DNA of 5,570 bases from Flectobacillus sp. (lineage in GTDB: Bacteria; Bacteroidota; Bacteroidia; Cytophagales; Spirosomataceae), in contig JARXAV010000155.1 in NCBI GenBank assembly GCA_029865665.1, positions 1-5,570 on the forward strand. Direction: 5' to 3'. Made by a program: the position numbers and the translations under genes. Shown here one piece after another: positions 1 through 4,265 of this stretch. The notes beneath the pieces were generated by a model. The model was not told the DNA's origin. It did not search any database and saw only the letters and a program-made list of their open reading frames with translations. How positions within the stretch are numbered: position 1 is the first letter of the stretch; each line of letters begins with the position of its first letter.

Positions 1-1133
1 GCTTCTTCAAAAACCGATACTTCTGCACATAACGAAGTACGGATATAGCCGTCACCTGCCGAACCGAAAATCCCTCCTGGGGTTATAAATACGGCGGCTT
101 TCTCTAATATCTCATCCGTCAAGGCAAAACCTGTGGCATAATTCGCTGGGATTTTTGCCCATACAAACATTCCAGATTGGTTTGGGTCATACGAACAGTT
201 CAATAAGTCCATCATCTCAAACACTTTTTCTTGACGTTGTTTGTAGATAGCATTTAAGTCGCTGTACCAAGAGCTAGGATTTTGCAATGCCTTAATCGCT
301 GCCATTTGTAGCGGTAAAAACATCCCCGAATCCATGTTGGATTTAAAACGAAGCACCGTACTTACAAATTCCGCTTTACCTAGTAACATACCCATACGCC
401 ATCCAGCCATGTTATGCGATTTTGAAAGCGAGTTTAATTCTAAAGCAACCTCTTTCATTCCTTCTACCGCCAACATACTTTCTGGCTTATCGTTCAAAAT
501 AAAACTGTAGGGATTGTCGTTGACTAACAGAATGTTATGTTCGATAGCGAAGTCTCTTAATTCCTCAAAAAAGGCAGTTGTTGCTTTCGCTCCCGTTGGC
601 ATGTGTGGATAATTTACCCACATTAACTTCACCTTCGACAAATCACGTTGAGCTAAAGCCTTCAAGTCGGGTAGCCAACCGTTTTCTTCCGAAAGATCAT
701 AATCTACCACACTTGCACCTGTTAGCAAAGAGGCGGCACGGTAGGTTGGATACCCTGGGTTAGGCACTAATACTTCATCACCTGCTTCCAAATAAGCCAT
801 TGCAATGTGCATGATACCTTCTTTTGAACCAATCAAAGGCAACACTTCATTCACAGGATTTAAGCTAACGCCATAAAATTCTTGATAAAACGCAGCAATT
901 CCTTCTCTCAAAGCGGGCAGACCTACGTAGCTTTGGTAGGCATGGTGCTTGGGATGTTGAGCGGCATCAGCCAATGCGTCGATGGTCTCTTGAGAAGGAG
1001 GGAGGTCGGGGCTACCGATTCCCAGATTCATCACATCAATACCATTAGCACGCATTTCGGCTATTTGTTTTAACTTGGTCGAGAAGTAATATTCTTGTAC
1101 CAAGTTCATTCGAGAAGCAGGTTTTATATTCAT
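1..1133 (-). CDS. PLP-dependent class I/II aminotransferase, C-terminus cut by window edge
   Basis: This is a fold-type I aminotransferase that transfers an amino group between an amino acid and a 2-oxo acid in the cytoplasm. The 377 complete codons cover almost the whole family length (about 380-400), so only a short C-terminal tail is missing. Visible landmarks are an N-terminal arm with NLGIGSPDLPP (36-46), GSKEG (102-106) in the PLP phosphate region, NPGYPTY (125-131), NYPHMPTG (174-181), DNPY with Asp206 and Tyr209, the SLSK Schiff-base Lys238, WRMG with Arg246, and substrate carboxylate Arg365 in IRTSL. The Asn that normally precedes PTG is Met178 here. ATG at 1133 is chosen because the arm has the expected length and the next Met is residue 9. 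The gene is preceded by a Tyr-codon attenuator, so I infer a role in tyrosine or aromatic amino acid synthesis. Family members are often labelled aspartate or LL-diaminopimelate aminotransferase, and sequence alone does not fix the substrate. Confidence 0.93.
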   Translation of the reverse strand, partial: MNIKPASRMNLVQEYYFSTKLKQIAEMRANGIDVMNLGIGSPDLPPSQETIDALADAAQHPKHHAYQSYVGLPALREGIAAFYQEFYGVSLNPVNEVLPLIGSKEGIMHIAMAYLEAGDEVLVPNPGYPTYRAASLLTGASVVDYDLSEENGWLPDLKALAQRDLSKVKLMWVNYPHMPTGAKATTAFFEELRDFAIEHNILLVNDNPYSFILNDKPESMLAVEGMKEVALELNSLSKSHNMAGWRMGMLLGKAEFVSTVLRFKSNMDSGMFLPLQMAAIKALQNPSSWYSDLNAIYKQRQEKVFEMMDLLNCSYDPNQSGMFVWAKIPANYATGFALTDEILEKAAVFITPGGIFGSAGDGYIRTSLCAEVSVFEE

Positions 1134-1179
1134 TGTTTTACGTTAGCATCGATTTTTCTAGTAAAAACCGAAAAAGCAC

Positions 1180-1209
1180 AAAAAAAGCCAACTCCATAGA
1201 GTCGGCTTT
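1180..1209 (-). terminator. Intrinsic terminator acting as attenuator ahead of the aminotransferase
   Basis: Read on the minus strand, GCCGACTC (1206-1199) pairs with GAGTTGGC (1194-1187) around a TATG loop, including one G-U pair. Three more A-U pairs extend the base, and seven T (1186-1180) follow directly. The near-match pairs only in minus-strand RNA, where it is G-U; the plus strand would have A-C, which fixes the orientation. It lies 46 bases before the aminotransferase ATG and after the 18-codon leader, so it would end transcription before the structural gene. Its 5' arm is also the 3' arm of the antiterminator at 1201-1260. Confidence 0.88.
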
Positions 1210-1260
1210 GTGTATATTTTAATAGTAAATTTCTTCGAATTTAGTCAAAACACAACCGAC
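1201..1260 (-). promoter_or_regulatory. Antiterminator hairpin of the Tyr leader
   Basis: In minus-strand RNA, GUCGGUUGUG (1260-1251) can pair with CACAAAGCCGAC (1212-1201). This gives two 5-bp helices separated by a 2-nt bulge, with a 38-nt loop. The 3' arm overlaps the terminator stem AAAGCCGAC, so the two structures exclude each other. The 5' arm begins at the base right after the leader peptide stop codon. A ribosome finishing the peptide would therefore cover it and let the terminator form. A ribosome stalled on the Tyr codons would be 15-24 nt upstream and leave it free to pair. The structures are read directly from the sequence; the switching is inferred from the trp/phe type of attenuation. 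Confidence 0.8.
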
Positions 1261-1317
1261 CTATGCTGGTAGAGCATAGTAATAATAAGGACGGTATGCG
1301 TTGCTTAACTGTTTCAT
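1261..1317 (-). CDS. Tyrosine-rich attenuator leader peptide (18 aa)
   Basis: The small ORF encodes MKQLSNAYRPYYYYALPA: five Tyr in 18 residues, four of them consecutive (codons 11-14). It begins just after a good promoter and ends with TAG directly against the antiterminator arm. The ordered set of promoter, Tyr-codon run, stop, antiterminator and terminator before an aminotransferase is what a translation-sensing attenuator requires, so the peptide probably has no function of its own. A 7-bp hairpin, CTATGCT/AGCATAG (1279-1273 with 1267-1261), covers the last Tyr codons and the stop. ACCG from codons 8-9 could also pair weakly with CGGT in the antiterminator arm, as a 1:2 pairing would. There is no Phe or Trp codon, so the sensed tRNA would be tRNA-Tyr alone. 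A TAA lies nine codons upstream in frame with no other ATG between, so this start is well defined. Confidence 0.82.
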   Translation of the reverse strand: MKQLSNAYRPYYYYALPA

Positions 1318-1322
1318 TGCCT

Positions 1323-1352
1323 CAAAGTTAAGGCGATTTTTTTAGTTAACAA
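1323..1352 (-). promoter_or_regulatory. Bacteroidota-type promoter of the Tyr leader and aminotransferase
   Basis: On the minus strand, TTG (1352-1350, within TTTG after a T-run) and TAACTTTG (1330-1323) are 19 bases apart. This fits the Bacteroidota consensus TTTG / about 19-21 bases / TAnnTTTG recognised by the primary sigma factor of this phylum. The -7 box ends five bases before the leader ATG, so the start of transcription should fall at about 1320-1317. The leader peptide mRNA would then be leaderless or nearly so. Confidence 0.75.
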
Positions 1353-1498
1353 AAAAAAATAAAAACTTACTTTTAGTAGTCATGTTTTTCTGACTAATTG
1401 ACCCGTGTTTTATTTTTGACTTACTTGCAAGCACAAATCAGATGAATTAGTCCCTTATCTAGTTTTACTTCGATACCCAAATTTAGCCTATTATACAT

Positions 1499-1541
1499 CT
1501 ACAAGAAAAAGCATGGTTCTTCCCTCTATGCTTTCTTGTAG
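1499..1541. repeat. Imperfect inverted repeat, 14-bp stem
   Basis: CTACAAGAAA-AA-GCAT (1499-1514) pairs with ATGCTTTCTTGTAG (1528-1541). The stem is 14 bp with a two-A bulge and a 13-base loop that is pyrimidine-rich on the plus strand. TAGCC at 1484-1488 and GGCTA at 1541-1545 offer a competing outer pairing. No gene ends here and neither side has a clean T-run, so a terminator is not the obvious reading. It may be an element of a 5' leader or a small RNA. Confidence 0.6.
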
Positions 1542-1566
1542 GCTATTTTGATTTTAATACTAAAAA

Positions 1567-1617
1567 TTTCGGAATGACCTTGCTTACTTGGTCTGATTTT
1601 TGCTGCATTTTCCGAAA
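1567..1617. repeat. Nested inverted repeat upstream of the TonB-domain gene
   Basis: TTTCGGAA (1567-1574) and TTCCGAAA (1610-1617) are perfect complements. They enclose a smaller hairpin, GACC/GGTC, around TTGCTTACTT. The outer arm ends 24 bases before the ATG at 1642. It could be an mRNA structure near the translation start or a DNA-binding site; I recognise no known riboswitch. Confidence 0.45.
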
Positions 1618-1641
1618 CGCCCATTTAGTTAAATCAAAAAC

Positions 1642-2400
1642 ATGTTTAAAATCCTTACTACTATTATGCCATTTGTATTCATCGTGGGTACAATTGAAGC
1701 ACAGTCTTTGAAATCTTCTTCAAAAGTGCTAGTTATTCCTTCTAATGTTATTAACAAGGTGAACGAAAAATTACTAGAGACTCCCAAAGAATCATTAAGT
1801 ACGCCATCCTCCAATGGAAAAGTTACGGCGAGTTCAACAGAGGCTGATCAGGAACTAGAATCCCTAGAAGGCTTGATTGATGATGCAAAAAAGAAATTGC
1901 AAGAAGAGCGTTCTTTTCAGCCAGTATCCACCACAAAATATGAAAAAATTGAAACCCAGAATAGCACTGCTAACGTAGAACGTGGGTCAAGTTTAAGAGA
2001 TATTCCTTTGACAGAAGAGGAGAGAGGTCAGTTATTAATTGGTAAAAATACGAATGTTCAGATGGATAATGAGGCTGATATAGATCAAGATTCTATTTAC
2101 GTGTTGATTGATACTGAGCCAAGTTTTACAGGAGGTCAAGCAGCACTTTCCAAATTTTTAAGTACCAAACTTACGTATCCTAAAAACTCATCGGGTATGA
2201 ATGGAAAAGTATTTGTTCGTTTTTTGGTAAGTAAATCTGGCAAAGTAGAAAAAGTTCATATTGCAAAAGGTTTAGCAAGCGAGTATAATAACGAAGCAAT
2301 AAAGGCGGTAAAGCAAATGCCAAATTGGATGCCAGCTACCGCAGGAGGGAAATCCGTTTCTGCTTATCATATCCTTCCGATTATCTTTTCAGCCAATTAA
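1642..2400 (+). CDS. Exported protein with TonB C-terminal domain
   Basis: The 252-residue protein starts with a Sec signal peptide: a hydrophobic stretch at 5-17 and a probable cut after Ala20 in IEA-QS. A polar, Ser/Thr/Glu-rich region follows (21-145) with a short charged helical stretch at about 67-91 that may be a coiled coil. The last 95 residues match the TonB C-terminal fold seen in many Bacteroidota proteins. They include EPSFTGGQAALSKFL (159-173), LTYP (177-180), GKVFVRFLVSKSGKVEKVHIAKGL (188-211), the helix NNEAIKAVKQMPNWMPA (216-232), GGKSV (235-239) and the final strand ILPIIF. In classical TonB this domain touches the TonB box of outer membrane receptors and transmits inner-membrane energy. 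Here the N-terminus looks cleavable rather than a membrane anchor, there is no proline-rich spacer, and no exbB/exbD is nearby. A periplasmic or surface binding role is therefore likelier than energy coupling. The exact partner is unknown. Confidence 0.85.
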   Translation: MFKILTTIMPFVFIVGTIEAQSLKSSSKVLVIPSNVINKVNEKLLETPKESLSTPSSNGKVTASSTEADQELESLEGLIDDAKKKLQEERSFQPVSTTKYEKIETQNSTANVERGSSLRDIPLTEEERGQLLIGKNTNVQMDNEADIDQDSIYVLIDTEPSFTGGQAALSKFLSTKLTYPKNSSGMNGKVFVRFLVSKSGKVEKVHIAKGLASEYNNEAIKAVKQMPNWMPATAGGKSVSAYHILPIIFSAN

Positions 2401-2423
2401 TCATTCATTCAAGGACGTTTTAG

Positions 2424-2458
2424 AAGCTGTTTTTCGGGAAGAAGAACAGCTTTTTATT
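2424..2458 (+). terminator. Intrinsic terminator of the TonB-domain gene
   Basis: AAGCTGTTTTTC (2424-2435) pairs with GAAGAACAGCTT (2441-2452) in a 12-bp stem with one G-U pair and a GGGAA loop. TTTTTATT follows on the plus strand, starting 24 bases after the stop at 2400. The recX stop codon (2454-2456) lies inside this T-run, so the convergent genes meet at the hairpin. In the minus direction the U-tract is poor, so it serves recX less well. Confidence 0.85.
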
Positions 2459-2912
2459 GCTTTTTCTGAAACTCATTGACGGCATCCCATACCAAATCTT
2501 GCTCAAAACCTTTGGTCAGTACAAAATTGACCAACTTCTGTTTTTGAATTAACGGATTGCTGTCTTTTATCTCTTTCGCCTTTTTCGTAATTAATTCACA
2601 GAGCGTTTCATAATAATCATCAGGGTCGATTTCATTCATTCCCATCCGCAAAGAATAGTCAGATACTCCCCGTTTTTTTAGTTCCTGCTTAATTTTCAAG
2701 CGACCCCACTTTTTTTGTCGAAACTTACTTCCTGCAAATATTTTGGCAAAACGTTCTTCATTTAAGTAATTATTTTCAATAAGCCAAGCCGTCATTTCGT
2801 CGGCATCATCGCCAAAGGTTTCCAGTTCGGCAAGGCGTTCTTTTACCTCTCGATGGCTACGTTCTTGGTAGGCACAAAAATTGGCTATTTTAACGAGTAC
2901 TTCTTTATTCAT
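2454..2912 (-). CDS. recX: RecX family regulator of RecA
   Basis: RecX binds in the groove of RecA filaments and limits or remodels them, tuning recombination and the SOS response in the cytoplasm. The 152 residues fit the usual 150-165. The all-helical repeats are visible: AxxFCAYQERSHREVKERL (10-27), then WLIENNYLNEERFAKIFAGSKFRQKKWGRLKIKQELKKRGVS (43-84), which is the family's best conserved part, and a third unit KLVNFVLTKGFEQDLVWDAV (126-145). The gene is not next to recA here. ATG at 2912 lies five bases after a -7 box, so translation probably starts at or near the mRNA end. It lies downstream of the Spy-like gene on the same strand, separated by a terminator, and converges on the TonB-domain gene. 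Confidence 0.92.
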   Translation of the reverse strand: MNKEVLVKIANFCAYQERSHREVKERLAELETFGDDADEMTAWLIENNYLNEERFAKIFAGSKFRQKKWGRLKIKQELKKRGVSDYSLRMGMNEIDPDDYYETLCELITKKAKEIKDSNPLIQKQKLVNFVLTKGFEQDLVWDAVNEFQKKQ

Positions 2913-2917
2913 AGCCT

Positions 2918-2947
2918 CAAAATTACAGAAAAGCCCCTAATCTCGAA
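2918..2947 (-). promoter_or_regulatory. Candidate recX promoter inside the upstream terminator
   Basis: The minus strand carries an exact -7 box TAATTTTG (2925-2918) five bases before the recX ATG. Exactly 19 bases upstream of the box is TTTC (2948-2945), a near match to the -33 TTTG. That -33 match sits in the loop and loop-closing base of the terminator of the preceding gene. The -7 box is strong and the -33 weak. Start of transcription would be at about 2915-2912, giving a leaderless or nearly leaderless mRNA. Confidence 0.5.
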
Positions 2948-2961
2948 AGACTAGGGGCTTT
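2930..2961 (-). terminator. UUCG-loop terminator after the Spy/CpxP-like gene
   Basis: On the minus strand, AAAGCCCCTAGTCT (2961-2948) pairs with AGATTAGGGGCTTT (2943-2930) around TTCG. The 14-bp stem has a single G-U pair, which would be A-C on the other strand, so the minus direction is preferred. The T-run is modest (TTTT at the stem end, then CTG), with a second TTTT a few bases on. It starts 26 bases after the stop of the gene at 2988-3485 and separates it from recX. Confidence 0.85.
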
Positions 2962-2987
2962 ATTCTTTTGCCTATAACCAGTATTGA

Positions 2988-3485
2988 CTATCTGTCACCT
3001 TCTGGACGACCACCACCGAAACGACCACCTGGGCCACCTCTGCCTTCTTTTCTAGTGGCAGCGTATTTTGTATATTGATCAGCAGTTAATACTTTTTTCA
3101 ACTCTGCATCTTTGGCATCGTTTAATGCCTTCATTTGCTCAAATCCTTTTGTACGAGCCTCTTCCGAAGGACGAGAACCGTCTTGTGGACGAATAGCCGC
3201 CATCAATTCGTTTTGTTTTGCAGCAAATTTGGTGTTGATTGCATCCACGGCTTTCGCTTGGTCTGCATTTAACCCCAAATTTTCGGTCATGCGTTGCGTA
3301 TCCATTTTAGCTCTTGATACTGGATCCATTGGACCTCTTCCTTCGCCATCTCCAGTTCTACCTCTTTTCTCTTTTTTAGTTGTACTAGTACCTTCTTGAG
3401 TAGTTTGAGCATATAAGCCAGTTGATAGGAATAAACCTAAAGCAGCTACAAAAGCAGTTTTTGCGAAATTGTTCGTCAGTGTCAT
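2988..3485 (-). CDS. Spy/CpxP-like periplasmic protein with Gly/Arg-rich tail
   Basis: The 165-residue protein has a clear signal peptide (hydrophobic 11-24, probable cut after LYA at 26). A basic, Gly-rich linker (38-52) comes next, then a helical core with two LTxxQ-type motifs, LNADQ (72-76) and LTADQ (133-137). Paired LTxxQ motifs mark the Spy/CpxP superfamily, dimeric helical periplasmic proteins that act as chaperones or stress sensors. Similar small proteins are widespread and often uncharacterised in Bacteroidota. The tail from 147 is Gly/Arg-rich (GRGGPGGRFGGGRPEGDR) and looks disordered. The protein lacks any membrane anchor or catalytic motif. It is transcribed alone, with its own terminator, and diverges from msrB. 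The chaperone role is inferred from the motif and should be taken as tentative. Confidence 0.72.
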   Translation of the reverse strand: MTLTNNFAKTAFVAALGLFLSTGLYAQTTQEGTSTTKKEKRGRTGDGEGRGPMDPVSRAKMDTQRMTENLGLNADQAKAVDAINTKFAAKQNELMAAIRPQDGSRPSEEARTKGFEQMKALNDAKDAELKKVLTADQYTKYAATRKEGRGGPGGRFGGGRPEGDR

Positions 3486-3505
3486 TTAAATTACATTTAT
3501 AGTTG

Positions 3506-3533
3506 AAAAAATAGCGTACGTTTGATTACACAA
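3506..3533 (-). promoter_or_regulatory. Weak candidate promoter of the Spy/CpxP-like gene
   Basis: On the minus strand, TTG (3533-3531) lies 17 bases from TATTTTTT (3513-3506), which matches TAnnTTTG except in its last base. It ends 20 bases before the ATG at 3485, a sensible distance. The spacing is at the short end and the -7 box imperfect, so this is only a candidate. Confidence 0.35.
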
Positions 3534-3709
3534 TCTAATAAACGTGAGAAAAAAGGAAAAGTGACATAAAATGAAAGGAATTCAAGAAACGAATCGACCA
3601 AGTCCGTCAAAGTGTAGATGTATCAGAAATATCCCGCTTCTGAAAACTATTTATACCTCTCGTGCGTATATCATTAAAGGAGTCTAACATAAAAATAGCG
3701 AATAAAATC

Positions 3710-4201
3710 ATGAAATCATACCTAGTTGCTCTAGCACTTTGTTGCTCATTTGTGTTTCAGAGCTGTGCTCAAGAACGTTCAACAGCAAAAGAAACTGAAC
3801 ATAAATTTGCCGTCGTGAAAACCGAAGCAGAATGGCGAAAAATCCTGACACCAGAACAATACAAAGTGACTCGTATGAAAAGTACGGAGTTGGCGTGTTC
3901 GGGAGCATACTGGAAAAATCACGACAAAGGAATTTATAACTGTGTATGTTGTAAACAACCTCTGTTTGATTCGCAAACAAAATTTGAATCGGGTACAGGC
4001 TGGCCTTCGTTTTATAAAGCCATTCACCCAGAAGCCATTTTAGAAATTGCCGATAATAGTTTTGGCATGGAGCGTGTCGAAATTCTTTGTAGTCGTTGTG
4101 GCGCTCACTTAGGTCATGTTTTTGAGGACGGCCCTCGCCCAACAGGGTTACGTTATTGCCTCAATTCGTTGGCATTGGATTTTGTGAAGGATAAGAAATA
4201 G
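3710..4201 (+). CDS. msrB: Lipoprotein peptide-methionine (R)-S-oxide reductase
   Basis: MsrB reduces the R form of methionine sulfoxide in proteins back to methionine. Of the 163 residues, 1-18 form a signal peptide ending in FQS-Cys19-AQ, a lipobox-like site of the Bacteroidota kind, so the enzyme is probably lipid-anchored in the envelope and repairs exported proteins. The catalytic domain runs from about 38 to 160. It has EWRKILTPEQY (41-51), zinc ligands in CVCC (Cys78, Cys81) and CSRCGAHLGHVF (Cys127, Cys130), GTGWPSF (95-101) and the catalytic Cys150 in GLRYCLNS. Cys63 in ACSGAYW is well placed to be the resolving cysteine. ATG at 3710 is preferred over an in-frame GTG at 3662, because the GTG would put 16 charged residues before the signal peptide. 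An aldo/keto reductase follows after 64 bases on the same strand. Confidence 0.94.
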   Translation: MKSYLVALALCCSFVFQSCAQERSTAKETEHKFAVVKTEAEWRKILTPEQYKVTRMKSTELACSGAYWKNHDKGIYNCVCCKQPLFDSQTKFESGTGWPSFYKAIHPEAILEIADNSFGMERVEILCSRCGAHLGHVFEDGPRPTGLRYCLNSLALDFVKDKK

Positions 4202-4230
4202 TGAAGGATAGAACTTGTGATAACAGTTCC

Positions 4231-4238
4231 TATCTTTG
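4231..4238 (+). promoter_or_regulatory. -7 box ahead of the aldo/keto reductase
   Basis: TATCTTTG is an exact TAnnTTTG match 27 bases before the ATG at 4266. The nearest TTG upstream (4215-4217) leaves a spacer of only 13 bases, so the -33 element is missing or weak. An in-frame TTG that could otherwise be taken as the reductase start (4236) is part of this box. If the promoter is used, that codon would not be transcribed, which supports the ATG at 4266. Confidence 0.45.
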
Positions 4239-4265
4239 TTAAAAAACAATAATTATCCTAAAACA

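Larger units (their letters stand above)
1353..1641. other. Non-coding gap between divergent genes, possible long 5' leader
   Basis: I see no credible gene in this stretch. It separates the minus-strand Tyr leader promoter from the plus-strand TonB-domain gene. An exact -7 box, TATTTTTG, lies on the plus strand at 1411-1418, but the only nearby TTG is just 10 bases upstream of it, so a promoter is uncertain. If used, it would give a 5' leader of about 220 nt containing the two inverted repeats listed separately. The last 20 bases before the ATG at 1642 are A-rich without a Shine-Dalgarno site, as is usual in the phylum. Confidence 0.5.

Noticed and set aside
578..1073. Two short plus-strand reading frames opposite the aminotransferase
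   Set aside because: They have no recognisable domain and lie entirely within a well supported gene on the other strand.
1180..1352. T-box or riboswitch as the explanation for the terminator before the aminotransferase
   Set aside because: No T-box motif or known aptamer pattern is visible, and the Tyr-codon ORF with its adjoining antiterminator explains the structure better.
1501..1560. Terminator reading of the 14-bp inverted repeat
   Set aside because: No gene ends near it on either strand, the loop is large and the T-runs are interrupted.
3112..3399. 95-codon plus-strand frame opposite the Spy/CpxP-like gene
   Set aside because: Composition is a shadow of the opposite strand's Gly/Arg/Lys-rich coding; no start signal and no family resemblance.
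3662..3709. GTG start for msrB adding 16 residues
   Set aside because: It would bury the lipoprotein signal peptide behind a charged stretch; the ATG at 3710 gives a proper signal sequence.
3708..4142. Long minus-strand frame opposite msrB
   Set aside because: The plus strand carries all MsrB catalytic and zinc residues; the opposite frame resembles nothing known.
4236..4265. TTG start for the aldo/keto reductase adding 10 residues
   Set aside because: The TTG lies inside a -7 promoter box and the extra residues precede the conserved family start at the ATG 4266.
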